Source: Panopea generosa
Lineage: Eukaryota; Mollusca; Bivalvia; Adapedonta; Hiatellidae
NCBI GenBank assembly: GCA_029582155.1
Contig: CM055898.1
Location: 18,750,229-18,814,228 of the forward strand
Direction: 5' to 3'
DNA: 64,000 nucleotides
In this document: positions 1-13,600 of the stretch, piece after piece
How the letters are laid out: each line of letters begins with the position of its first letter
How positions within the stretch are numbered: position 1 is the stretch's first letter
Made by a program: the position numbers and the translations under genes
The notes under the pieces: model-generated
Seen by the model: the letters and a program-made list of their open reading frames with translations, nothing else
The model's database searches: none
Told to the model about the DNA's origin: nothing

Positions 1-1380
1 TGTAAAAGTGGATACAAACTTCTTTAATGTATTATTTAACTGGTTATTTAATGTTGTAATAAATTGACTGGTCTTCAGTTGTTGTACATTATTTGACTGG
101 TACCCTTGCAAAGCTGAGATTACTGTATGTGACAGTTGCTGTTCTGTGTATTTGTGTCTTTTTTGTTAATACATATTTTTCTTTCATTTCTTATATATTT
201 TCTAGCTACAATATAAATCTTCCAATATCTCTTAATGTTTTCCCTCCTAAATTTGTATATATAGCAATTTCCAGTAGATGACTTTATTACCAAAAATATA
301 TTCGGTGCTTTCATACATTCCCACTTGTTATCATCACTGTTTACATGGAAAGTAAAATCTTTGATAGTAATGGAATATTATTAACATATAATCTCTATAC
401 AGACTTATCTTTCTTTTCAATATTAGAATGAGAACTGAAATTTTACTAGAGCCTAAAGTATCAGACAACTTGTGTGATTTTGTTTGGAGATTGGTATTAT
501 TGCTGTGTTGTTGTTGCATGCTTCAACCTCTTTGTTGATGTCACATTTTGCCCCCAAAAAATGTTTGAATAACAGAAGTTGTGAATTGTGTAATATAACA
601 ATTGCTGATATTGATTTGATTAAGTGATTGCTTTCCATGTATAAGATGATGGATATTTGTGTTCATGTGTTGATATTGCATTTTATTTATGTTTATTTTG
701 CCAATGCTGAAGTTACAGGAGGTTAAGATAAAATATAGGTATTTGGTGCTCATTCCTGTGGAATAGAGACAGCAGAGACTGCCAATGTTGTACATTACAA
801 TGAATGTTTAATAATGCTCCTTCTTTTTTACCTTTGTACTGATAGTATTAATGCCTTTCGGGTAGTAACAATGGTTTTACTTTTTTCTTTTTATTTCCCT
901 ACCTTTTGATTAGTTTCATAATCTACATAACAACTGTGATACTATTTATTTCAGGCTTGTGTTATAAACTTCATCAAAAATGATAAATATAAGAAAAATC
1001 AATTTAAAGCAGGAGATAGTCCAGTTGACTTCTAATGCTGGAAGGCACAGGTTCGATCACCATCTCAATTTGTTGGCCTGTTCAAAACAACACTCAGTAC
1101 TGGTTCTATCCAGGAAGTGGGCTAGAGAGTGGTTCATTAAGCAATTTGCAATTAAGATAAAATAAATAAGCATAAACGAAACTAATGATCAATCAATAAA
1201 ATCAGTCGAGTCGCTGCTCACCTGGCTGAATTTAGGAAAAAATGGAGATACTTTCTATAGATTTGGGGACGGGTATAAACTTACGATGAAGCTGTTTGTG
1301 GAAGTTGTGTGCAGCTTTGAATGTGTACTGTGTAGTTTGCAGCTTTAGTTCACGTTTGTTTTTCTGCATGTACTACACAG
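1..1380. other. Intron sequence upstream of the first visible exon
   Basis: AT-rich sequence with no convincing exon. Positions about 1010-1170 look like a decayed tRNA-derived SINE: a B-box-like GGTTCGATCACC at about 1050 is followed by a body containing CACTCAGTACTGG. The pyrimidine-rich run before 1380 ends in TACTACACAG, the acceptor of the next exon. Short ORFs here have no recognisable content. Confidence 0.6.
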
Positions 1381-1602
1381 GTTCCACGGATAGCAGTTAA
1401 TACAAAATCCCTACGAGATGGGGAGAAGGGCACCAATGATATACCCTCGTGGAGACTCGGACTGAGGAAGACGGGGAGTACGAGTGCTGTTCCCGAGGAA
1501 ACAAAGAAAAACAAAATTAATGAAGATGACAAAAATCTGCCCCGCTCTGCCTCTAGTCCAAGACTGGCAGAGGAAAATGAAAATAAGAAAAATGAAAAGA
1601 AT
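1381..1602 (+). CDS. PPP1R12A: MYPT exon with WRLGLRKTGS and RSASSPRL motifs
   Basis: 222 nt, 74 codons, phase 0 to phase 0. The acceptor is TACTACACAG and the donor is AAT|GTAAGT. The translation runs VPRIAVNTK..., then SWRLGLRKTGSTSAVPEE, then LPRSASSPRLAEENENKKNEKN. Vertebrate MYPT1 has TWRLGLRKTGSYGALAE and RSASSPRL at the same spacing after the ankyrin domain, in the low-complexity linker. I chose the boundaries by these matches and by the consensus sites at both ends. The region is thought to be disordered in the family, and the conserved WRLGL patch has no catalytic role that I know of. Confidence 0.95.
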
Positions 1603-4600
1603 GTAAGTCAGGAAATCCATTTTCGGGTTCTCTACTTGCGATACATTTGATTATGTTGATTTGTAATATTTTTTTAAAAAAATATATATTCATGCATAGG
1701 TACTAGAAGAAAAAAAATAGCACATCCTATCACTTGGTGGAAGGTTCTGAGCACATTTATATTAAATAATAGACAAATACTAAAATTGCTTTCTTTATCT
1801 TTTATCATTTATGCTTGGTAAAGGACATATAGTTGTAAAGTTATTCTTTTACTGTAAGAAACATCATTATTTTAAACAGAAACAAGCTATTTTGCCTTTA
1901 TCAACTTTTTTAAAATTATTTAATATTCTGTGAATAGTGAATGCATATGGAACATTTTTTTCATGTTTTAGTTTAACTATTTGTTAAAGTTGTTTGCAAA
2001 ACAATTTCTAGTATAAATCACATACAATGTCTTCCTTGGGATAACCATTTGTAAATATATGCAGATAGACACAATATGTGGTCTGGGTAGGGGATCAAAC
2101 TAATGACTCTCTGGTTCTGAGCCTTCGGGGTCTGCCACCTGACCACATGCCCCTGTTTGTGCTTTTGCTGTGTTTTTAAAGCCTTAACTGTACTAACCTC
2201 AAATTTTTATCCAGACCGGAAGTTCATATATAACCATTCATAATAAATGGCTAGGTATTGAACTGATCAATGATAATTGAGTGTTTATGTCAAAATAATA
2301 CATTTTTCACTTCTATGTGTGTTTACAAAATCTTTAATTGACATCTTTTCTATGATAATAAAGAGACTCTAAAATCATTAACAGTCTCGCTAAGTCTGGC
2401 TAGAAAGTTCAGTTTGGTTTAAAAGAAATGATTTGTAACACATGTATTACCAAATCATTAAATATATAATTAACAGATAAAAATATTGTGTCTCATAACA
2501 TACGTCACTTGACCCTTTCCTGATTGGTAATCATGATGATTTATAATTCAGGACAAACCCATTGGACGTCGTCCGTTCTTGAGTTCCTCCTCATTTTCCA
2601 CCGTGGATCATAACAACTCCAGCACTGACAGGTTAGTGTGGATTCTTATAGTGTTGCTTTACCAATATGTTGATGAAACATTTGTATACCATATCATCTG
2701 CATTTCTTCATATAGAAGTTATGTTACCTGCCCTTAATATGACCCTGTTTGACACATTATTTTTTTTTCAGACTTTATTTATTAACTGGATATGTTGACT
2801 CCAGTCTCATTATTTTATTGTTTTGTTTACATTTGGATATGTTGACCCCAGTCTCCTATATTGTTTTATTTAAAATTTGGTTATGGCTTGCATGGTAAAC
2901 ATTTCTTTCTATTGCTTTATATTCATGATTAATTTAAAAGTCGTAAATCAGTATTTTTGGTTATTTTTATCAGATTTTGTCATATATTTTTTTAATTTCA
3001 CATACAATTTTTAAAAAAAATAAAATTTGAGAGGATCAGTGTGAATTTTTAGATATATTTAGTATTGCCTGTCGAGCTTGTAGAAGTAAAGAGAGAACGA
3101 TTCAGGTATTAATTTGTCCCACGGGGGAGTTTAATTTTCTGTTAATATGTCTTAAACTTGACCACGGGTGGGATTCACTTTTATTATTTAACATTCTCTA
3201 CTTAAATAAAAATGTAAATATCGTGAATATAAAAAAGTAAACAAATTCAGTGCACCTTTCAAGTATTTTATTTACTGTGTGATTCTTGTATACATACCTT
3301 ATGTACACTGGGATCTGTGGTGTAATTATTGTGTATTCCTTGTTACCATAGTTTACTGCTCCAGCGTTTGAGGAGGTTAGTTAATTTTGTGTTCCTCTTG
3401 CTTACCTGTATACCCAGACACTCTTTTCTTATAAAAACTACTTTACAGTGCATATATACAGAATCAACTATTTTTGTTTCTTAATTATCAGATCTTGGTT
3501 TAAATGACAAATTTTTTTTAAAATTTTCCTCTTCCCTCAGTCTGGTTGTTTTTTTTTACTCAAGGTTTGTTTGTTATAAATTAAAAGCGTATTTATTTCT
3601 TGCCTGCCTGATATCTGCCATTTAACCAGGACTATGATTGAACTAACTAGCTTCAAATTGTTGAAACCAAATTAACAAAATAATAAATTGAATGTTTTTG
3701 TTTGTTGCAAAAACTTTATGGGTCAGTACCATGGTTGTACTGTGGGCTTGAATTAAAATAGTGTTCGTTCTTCACTTCCGACTGACCCGCAACAATATTG
3801 TTGTTCATTCAAGATGTTCTCTGTCTTTGTGTGTCCTTTCTTAGTCATTTCATAGTCTGCATCATTTAGGCATGGTAAAAAGATTCTCTGATTGATAGCT
3901 TAAAAAATTTTTTTTTAAACAACTACCTCCTATTATACCTACTCACTCTTAAATGGGATGGGTTGGAAGTGGCAAACTGTCAGTATGGTCCTCCCAGTTC
4001 TTTTCTTGCCATATTTAACCTGTAAGGTGTTGAAAATGACATTAAACCTCATTAAAAAGTGATTTACTAAAACAGTACAATCAGTGATGGTCAGTGTTGT
4101 TTAGATAGTGAGATAGCTGGAACAGAGTCAGGGTCCTTACTGAATAACGGTATCGCAGCAAATGTATGCAGAAACCCTTGGTTGTGTCCCTTATTTCAGT
4201 GATGCGTGAAAAAATCATATGTAATGATATTAGAAGTTTAGACAAATGATAAACTGGCCAACATGCCATACTCATACGGCTGGTTTTTATCAATAGGCAA
4301 TTCTTATTATCCCAAGATCAGCATAAAAATAATCAGCGTAACATTTTTACTACACACTATTCTTGATAATTCTTACAGGTTTAGAGGGTTTATTAAAAAT
4401 TCATTTGTATACGAATATTTCACCTAATTTTATGTGAATAGAGCTTGAAAAGTAAAGTTATAACTTCGGTCAACTTTGGCACAAATTTGTTTTACATGCA
4501 TATGATAATGAAAATGTTCAGTTTAAACATATTTTATTTCAAATATTTTTGTTAATGGGGTTGGGCCACAAATTCTGCCAACATAGATTCGGCCCTCCTC

Positions 4601-7600
4601 CCCCCTAATGAAAATGTCATAGTGACACATACAGCTTCTAATCTTTTCGAAACAGAAGTTTCTCAAAATGAAGCTATTTTTCTTTTAATATCACAAGATT
4701 TCAACTGAATAGATGTTGGGATAAAATGCGTTTTGCCTATTACCGTCTTATACAGATATACTTAGTTAATTTACATGTGGCAAAATGGAAAGCCGTTTTC
4801 TGTTTGATTTTTTTATCTTTTTCAGGTGCCTACTTGCCCCATCTTCTATTCTATTTATGCTTCTTTCACTCTGTGTTATTTTCTGTTATATATTGGTTAC
4901 ACACTATAACAGTTTTTGTGTCTTTTTATCTCAGCATATATATTAACATTTATATACATAATGTTGAATATCAACTCTGCTTACATTTACATAAGAGTAG
5001 CCTGTGCACAAACTACTTTTATATCAAGTTGCATTGCATTTCCTTCCGTCAGCCAGGTCGATGTGAAATATTGCTCTGTCATGAGTTTGAATAGATTACA
5101 CGCATTTAATCCCCCATTGTCTGTTTTACGTTTTACATATTGTTTGTTAAGAACAAAAACATAATTATATGTGTGCTTTTCTGCAGTGTTGGGCAAGTTC
5201 TTGACCTAACTGGACTATCGTTGTCTTAGAAACTTTATTTTTAGAATGATACCTATAAACTTGTGGCAGGTGGGAGTGATAGGGCTGTCGGTTCCCGTTT
5301 CTTGCAATTATGAATAAATCATCAATAATTTATTAATAGCTATTATGTCCAGGTCATCAGTAGATGAAATTTTGCTTTGATACATGTCTTACTCACTTCC
5401 CAGCTTGTTGCTCATGACAGCAGTGCTGTGTACAAACAATGTAGACTCAGATATACTGCATGTAACTCTCAATCTGGTCTTCATTGTATCACTTTTGATT
5501 CATTATATCTTAATAAGATCAATGTCTCTATTACTGAATCAAAGTCAAATCGTGATCAATTAAGTTTTATTGAACGTCAGCATGAAATAAATAGTAACCA
5601 TAAGTAACACATAAAGTTTTAAACTGAAACATTGTAAATTGAATCAAAATTGTTATATTATGCAATTAAATAACATTTATTAAAATTATTTAGTTGCACA
5701 AGTTTGAATCTGACAGCACTTTTCTGTAGGGTGGGAGAGTTTGCAATTTGTAGTCATAATGTGAATAGAGTAATTTACCAATTCATTGATATTTAACATG
5801 TTGCTTAAATTGAATTAGATTCAGTTGTGTTTCTGATGCCACATGTAAGGCATACCAGTGAACATGTGTTCAAATACCCAGCTGCCCGCAGTCGGCTTGA
5901 TGATCGATATTTGACATTGCATCTCAGTGTCATTCGTCTCTCACTGTTGATTCAAGTTGGAAAGTTACCAGTTACTTGAGGAGATGGGTGTGCTTGAGTT
6001 TTGATTAAGCTTCAAGAATGCCAGGAAAGAGTGGTTAGGTCAACTGATTGTCTGTTGACTCTCAATGGCATACAAATTATGCTAAATATTCAATCAAACA
6101 AACATGTGTAAAGCTTTGTTTTCTTACCATCAAAGATGTTAGGGTAAAGGCTTCAGCCTGTTTAGCAGTGAAATGTAGAAATGTTTGAGCTTTGGGAACA
6201 TGAGGAGCAAGATGTTTGCTACATAAGAAATATAGAAACATTCTCAGGCGTAATAATTTTTTTTTTAGAAAATCCTTTCCGGTAATACAAACTATAGGTT
6301 GTGTTTCATACATTCTTGGTGTATATGTTTGATTGATTGCTTCTGCCCAGTGTTGTACAAGTGGGTGTTTTAAATACCTTATATGTAAAGGATTGCATGA
6401 TATATATTGTTTGATTATTTTCTCAACATGTATAATTGTTTTGTATAAAGATATTATTTTCAATACACAACCTTTAGTATATCTTGTATTCTATTTGTAT
6501 CATTTTTTGTATCATGAACATGAATGTATATTATGAAAAAAGAAATTTATTTTTTACTTATTTTTGTTTCTACGCTGACAGATTCATTTAAAAAAAATTA
6601 ATTCATAATAACAGTTCAAACTAATTTCCATCACTTCAAATGTAACACCAAGTGCTTCTTTAGACATGTATTGCCTTTAAGTAAGCATGGCCAGAGTGTG
6701 ACATTTGACCTTGCGCTAAAAACAACTTGCATGTTGCATGACCTCATCCTTGTTCCTTTCAGGTATGGTGGATCTCAGCCGTCACAAGGTCTGACCAACC
6801 CTCCTTACCGATACTCTGCTGGCTCTGGTCTTAATTCTAACTATCAAACTGCCTATGTCCCCCTGTATCGTCGGCTTGATCGAAAGGATCGCGAACGTAA
6901 TGACAAGGAGAAGGATAACCTGCCGAATAATAGAATTACCACTCCATCGTCACTGCCTATGACGACTGGCTCCACAATATCAACCACTTCTAGTTCAACA
7001 ACCATAACCACCCCCACCTCCTCATTTGTTCATTATAGAAAGTAAGTCATTACCTGCACTCATCTGCTCTTCCAAGTTGTCATCAGCAGTTGTTGTAGAC
7101 ATTCAATTATTATTGTTATTTCTCATTATTGGAAGTTAATCAATATCAGCAGTTATTTTGTCAGTATTAGAATAAAATCATTATTCATTATTGAAAGTTA
7201 GTCAGTATCAGCAGTTATTTATCGTTATTGGAACTAAATCATTATTCATTATTGGAAGTAATCAGTATCAGCAGTTATTCATCATTATTGGAACTAAATC
7301 ATTATTCATTATTAGAAGTAAGTCAGTATCAGCAGTTATTCATCACATTTGGAACTAAATCATTATTCATTATTGGAAGTAAGTCAGTATCAGCAGTTAT
7401 TAATCATTATTGGAACTAAATCATTATTCATTATTGGAAGTAAGTCATTGTTCATTATTGGAAGTTAGTATCAGCAATTATTCATCATTATTGGAAGTAA
7501 ATCATTCATTTTTAGAAGTAAGTCATTATTCATTATTAGAAGTAAGTCAGTATCAGTGGTTATTGATCAATTTTGGAAGTAAATCATTCATTTTTGGAAG

Positions 7601-10600
7601 TAAGTCATTATTCATTATTAGAAGTAAGTCGATATCAGCGGTTATTGATCGATTTTGGAAATACATGTTAATCATTCATTATTGGAAGTAAGTCATTATT
7701 CATTATTAGAAGTAAGTCAGTATCATTGGTTATAGATTAATTTTGGAAGCAAATCATTCATTATTGGAAGTAAGTCATTATTCATTATTGAAAAAATCTG
7801 ATTCATTCACTGTAAGAAAAGGAATGTATCACTTGCCATCGCTCAAAGGAATTAAGAAAGTATCATAAGACTGTATTAAAAGGGATGAGTCACAAGTCAT
7901 TGCTCATTAAAGGAAAACACCGCAACAGTGTAGAGTTAGAGGGGTAGAGCCTCTGCCTCACATTCGGATGGTCGTTGGTTCTTTCTCTGAATTAAAAATG
8001 ATACTAGAAGCTTCCTTGCTTGGCGCTCAGAATTTAGAGGATAGTTCTATGTCTGGTCAGCCCTGTATCAGTATAGTGTGACTGGGTTGGGTATCATACC
8101 ATGTGGCAGCGCTCAAAATACTGTCTTAAGTTGACACTGTCGTGATATGACTGAAAAGTTGTTGAAAGTGACGTTAAACACCATACAACAGCATCAACAA
8201 ATCATTAAAGGAAGCAAGCCAGTATTTTGGTCTTTATATCTCGGTAAAAGCCAGTACACAAATTTGGAGCTTTCTTTGTAAAATGCTCACAGTTTGTTAT
8301 GTTTATTTGCATGTGTTTTGATCAACCATCATTGCACCCAACTTCCATTGTATGGTGATTGTACTTGCAATATGTTAGACTTCACTGCATCATAGCAGCT
8401 CTTGCAATATTGTCAACTTAATTGTTTTATGACCAAATGCACTATTTTTATTATGAGTTTGTTATTTTATTTGTTTTGTCCATATATGTTGATATTATTT
8501 TAGACAGGCATGTCCTTTTTGACATAACTGATCAGTAAAGAGATGTTACTATGGAAATGAACTATTGAGCAAGCCACAAGTGAAGCTACAATATTTCCTT
8601 GATCCCAGACGCACTTGAAAATGTTAACACATATGTCATTGCAAACAGTTTTATCTTACAACTGTTTTTTTTTTGCTATTTAAGATTCTTAAATTTGTTA
8701 GATGTCCAGTTGAGTCAACTGTTTATGCTACCAGCTCTACTACAAAGTATAGCATTAATTGGTTATGCTGCCTGAGTTAAACTACAAAGGATAGTACTAA
8801 ATGGTTATGCTGCCTGAGTTGAACTACAAAGGATAGTATTAAATGGTTATGCTTCCTAAGTTGAACTAAGAGGGATAGTATCATCTGTTAATGTCACCCA
8901 AGTTCAACTACAAAGGATAGTATTAAATATTTTACTACCTGAGTAAAAACAAAGGATAGTATTGAACGGTTATGCTTTTAATCTATCTATGCTACCCGAG
9001 TTAAAACTATGAAGGATAGTATTAAATATTTATTCTGCCTGTGTAGTATTAAATGTTTTTATGCTGTCTGAGTAAATTGAACTATTCCTTGCAAATATTG
9101 ATAGATTGAACTGCTTGTGAAATTGTTATGATCTCAGGTGTAACAAATGTGCCTTCCTCTATAACATCTGTTAATAATATGTCTATTCAGTCAAATGTGT
9201 ACTATTACTGTTGGTGTTTTTACAGATCATATGAACCTCCCAAGAGAGATGAAGAGACAGAAATGTTACGTAAAGTTCGAGCAAAGAGAGCCCGTGAAAC
9301 AAGGAGATCCACTCAAGTTAGTGCTTTTGTGTTTTCAATGAATTTCCTAATGTCACAGTACATGGATGATGGGATTTTTGTTTCCTTTAAAAGCATAATA
9401 TATTGAGCATTGATTTGTGGCAACATACATATTTAATTAAAAACAAGAGAATATACAGATGGCTCCCATTATCTCAAACGCTAGGAAAACACTGAGGTAA
9501 CCAGTAGTTTGAGATAAACATTGTAATTTCATGGTAAAACAAATGAAAAGTCAATAATTAAATTTGAGATAATCTGTAGTTTGACATGACAGGATTTGAG
9601 ATAACAAGAGTCGGGTGTATATGCCTTTATATATTTTTGTCCCCTGCTGTCCATCTGTCCTTCTATCTGTCACACTTTGGTTTCGGAGCAATAACTTAAG
9701 AATGCCTGAATCAAATCTTTAGAAATGTTGATACAATGTTTATAATGACAAATCACAGGCTAAGTTTGATTTTAGGGGCTGTGGCATTTGTTGTTCTAGA
9801 GTATGGCCCCATAAATTTGTGAAAAGTCATATTTTTGGGGGGTTTCCATGTATTAACATACGAATACCTGATTAAATCTTTTGAAATTTTAATACAAGGT
9901 TTATAATGACAGACTAAGTTTGATTTTAGGGGTTGTGGAATTTGTCGTTCTACAGTTATGCCTCTTTAATTTGTGAAAAATCATTTTGTTTTTGTTTTCA
10001 TGCAATAACTTAAGAATGCCTGAATCAAATCTTTTGTAATTTTAATACAATGTTTATTATGACAAATCACAGGCTAAGTTTGATTTTAGGGGCTGTGGCA
10101 TTTGTTGTTTTAGATTTATGTCCCATAAATTTGCGAAAAATCATATTTTTGGGAGTTTCCATGCAATAACTTAAGAATGCTTGAATTAACTCTTGAAAAA
10201 AGCCAGGGACATAAATTCACTGAATTTGCTTGTTATATATGTTTCAAACAACCAATAATCTTAAAGGAGAGAATAATATGTTTTGTGCTTATACTGGGTA
10301 CATATCATGTACATGAACATGTATACAAAAAATAACTGATGTTATAAATATAAAAATAAAACAACCCAAAACTGATTTACTCAACCAAAGGTCAATGTTC
10401 AAATAATCAAATTGCCATTGAGAATGATAACATTCAAATACATGTATGTAATAAAGAAAAAAAATGGATTGTGGTAAGTGTTTCCTATAAATTCTATTAA
10501 CATAATCAGTGCTACATATGTTTCTGTTTTACTCTTAGGGTGTCACTTTAGAAGAAGTTCAACAGGCCAATGCTGTTCTTCAAAAACCAGACACTTCTGC

Positions 10601-13600
10601 CACTGTGACGACGGCTACCACCACGACAGCAACAACGACATCGGATAGGAACAAACTTAGTGATGATAGGAAATCTCAGGACTTATCTGACTCCCACACA
10701 AACTCTTTAAGTAATACTAGTGATAAAGACAACAGACTTTCTAGTGACTCTTCACTAAAACGAACTAGTTCTAGTAATGAATCTGATAATTCTTCATTGT
10801 CATGGAGACGGTCACGAGAAGTCAGGGATGTTGACCCAACAAGAAAAGAAGTAAGTATAAAGAAATGAAAAACTTCGCTATACACCATGACATTGTCAAG
10901 TCAGCTATTGAAATGCTTTATATTAAGTATATAACAGTTGAGTGACCAGTTGAGATAACATCGTTTTGTTTCTGCTTAAAAGACAAACATACATGTCAAA
11001 AATGTTCTTTTACCAGTTACTTTTTAACCAAAGTGACGAGTTGAATAGTTCTTTCCAAGCAGTTGATCATCCACAAGATAGTCACATGCTTTTTTCAGAA
11101 TTGTTTCATGATTTTTAACTGCTTTAATTGAAAGGTAATCATTTTATACATTTCGATGCAAAATCTGTTTTACCAAAGTTAACAGAAGCAGAGACATATA
11201 AATGTAAGTCACTGCCAGAAGTGAGACTTTTAACCTCAAAATTTAGATTTGCAGCGCTAGCTTTTTTTTTAAAACCATGTTGGATAAGTCAGTTTCGTAA
11301 AAAATGTGAAAAGTTATAAACCAGTCAGTGTTATTTTTAAAATGGCGTCGCAAGTGCAACTTCTGCATTTTGCATGGAATAACAAAATGACTATTTCGAA
11401 ACAGTGTTAGTGTGGAAAAATATATTATGGAACCAGTAGTTTATGAGCTCATTGGTAAATCTGTATATCATATTCTGACAAGAAATTAAAGAAAGACGAC
11501 ATGATGAGCAAAACTGTGAAAGAATAAGCCTTGACAGAGTTCTGCCCCTTTACAATGAGATATTATTTTTTTACCCATCACAAAATGTCATGTTTTAGAA
11601 AAACATGTTATATAACGTAGATTCCGACAATTGTTTATTTTAGTTTCATTACAATTCGTAAACATGCTAATAGGTACAACAGCAGTGATCTAGAGGAAGG
11701 CCGTGGGTTTGATCCCTGGCCGGGTCATACCAAAGACTTGAAAAATGGTACTTGAACAAAAGATTTCTCACTCAGGGCTTGGCATGTAAAGGATAGTTCT
11801 AGGTCTGGTCAGCCCGGTGTCAGAATTTTGTGACTGGGTGGAGTATCGTACCATGTATCTGCGGCATAAAACTCCAGTGTGACAGAGTTCAGAATACTGA
11901 AGTAGACAATATTGTGATATAACTGAAATATTATTGAAAGTGACACTATGCATCATACAACATGCTAATTGGCATTATATTGTTCTGTCATCTGTTCACA
12001 CCAAAATGGCATGTACAGTATACTTGATTGTTTCTTAATTAAAAAAAATAGATTTAATTTGAAGATTTTCAAGCACATGCCTTTTTGCATTGAAATTGGA
12101 TTATTAATTCATGTTTTTGCTCAATTTTTTAAAAATGATATACTGATTTAAAAAATTACTTTATGATGGAAAAAGACTCCTCAACTAATGTATAATTATT
12201 CTACAGGATGTAGGTCGGAGTAGTAGTTTCCGGAGCAGCAGGTCGCGGGTAGACAGGGATCTCTCTAACAGTGCCCCTTCTAGCAGCTTTTATTCCACAG
12301 ATTCAAGTGAGTTGTCTCTTTACTCTGTTTGCACTGTTGTTATTGCACCCATCTTTGATTCAGTCTAATGATATATAATTTGTGTTTCTTATTTGTTCTG
12401 TTGTTAATGCTACTGTCCAATTTGCCTGAATCCCTAAAAAACACAAATCAATGCATATTTTCAGCATATGTACCTCGAAGTCGTGCAGATCGTACAGAGC
12501 GTAATGCCCTGTCTGTCGCCGACCCCAGCAATACTAGTCTCAGTGGAGGTGTCAACCTGACGCGGTCCACATCATTACGCACGGACAGAACCCGTCCCAC
12601 GGATGATGATGGCACCCGGGTGGATCTACGGAGAGATAGAGATAAGGATAAAAGTGAGTGATACAGATACAATTTGTTTGTAGATATAGAACTTTGTATT
12701 ATTCATTTTCAATAAAAGGTTTTTATTAGCTCTACTGACCAAAGGCCAGAAGTGCTTATGCGATGGCGCGTTGTCTGTCATCCATCGTCTGTCGTCTGTT
12801 GTCTGTTAGCAGCACTTTCTCTGAAACCACAAGGCCAATTAAACTGAAACTTCACATGCATGTTTCTGTTGCATAGGAGACTATACAGAAGATTTTTTTT
12901 TTTTCGATCTGAAATTCAAGATGGCCGCCATTACTAAAAATAGTCCAAAACTTAAAAAATCTCCTTCTCATGAACGGCCCAACAGATTTTCAAAATGTTT
13001 ATGTAGTAATGATGACCAACTATAGTATTGTTAGATTTGTTCAAATGGTGTCCCTAGGGTTCAATATGACCCCACCCCGAGGGTTCAATTAGGGGACACA
13101 TGTCATTATATTTTTTTTTATTTTTTTTTAAAATGGAGATAATTTTGACTATATCTTAACAGAAGCATTGTTAGGTGGAGGAGGTTCAGATTTGTAAAAA
13201 TGACTGGGTTCCACTGTCTTAAGAGGTCAGGAGGGGCCCCAATAGGGTAAAAATTGGGAATTACTAAAATCGTTTTCTTAACAACCGGTATGTCAGATTT
13301 GTTCATATTTGGCATAAATTAATCCTATGTGTAGGGGTTCCATTGCATATAAGAATTAAGGGGCTAAAATTTATAGGGGCTCTGTAAGGGGACTTAGAAT
13401 TTTACATAGGGATACTATGGGAAAACAGAAAATTCTCTTTTTCTTTCATCTATTCTGAAACCAATAGGCCAATTAAACTGAAACTTCACATGCATGTTTC
13501 TGTTGCATAGGAGACTATTCAGAAGATTTTTTTTTTTTCGATCTGAAATTCAAGATGGCCGCCGTTACTTAAAATAGTCCAAAACTTAAAAAATCTTCTT

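Larger units (their letters stand above)
2632..6762 (+). other. 4.1 kb intron
   Basis: Contains a short direct duplication around 2776-2875 (GGATATGTTGAC...CCAGTCTC twice), a possible microexon at 3352-3375, a decayed SINE-like tail at about 3950-4056 (GAAAATGACATTAAACC) and a fuller SINE at 5843-6103. ORFs at 4726-5094 and 6077-6463 are not supported as exons. Confidence 0.6.

Noticed and set aside
1350..1620. - strand ORFs over the first exon
   Set aside because: Shadows of the conserved + strand MYPT exon.
6671..6762. Upstream part of the 124-codon ORF starting at ATG 6671
   Set aside because: A strong acceptor at 6762 and the phase match with 2631 show that the coding part begins at 6763.
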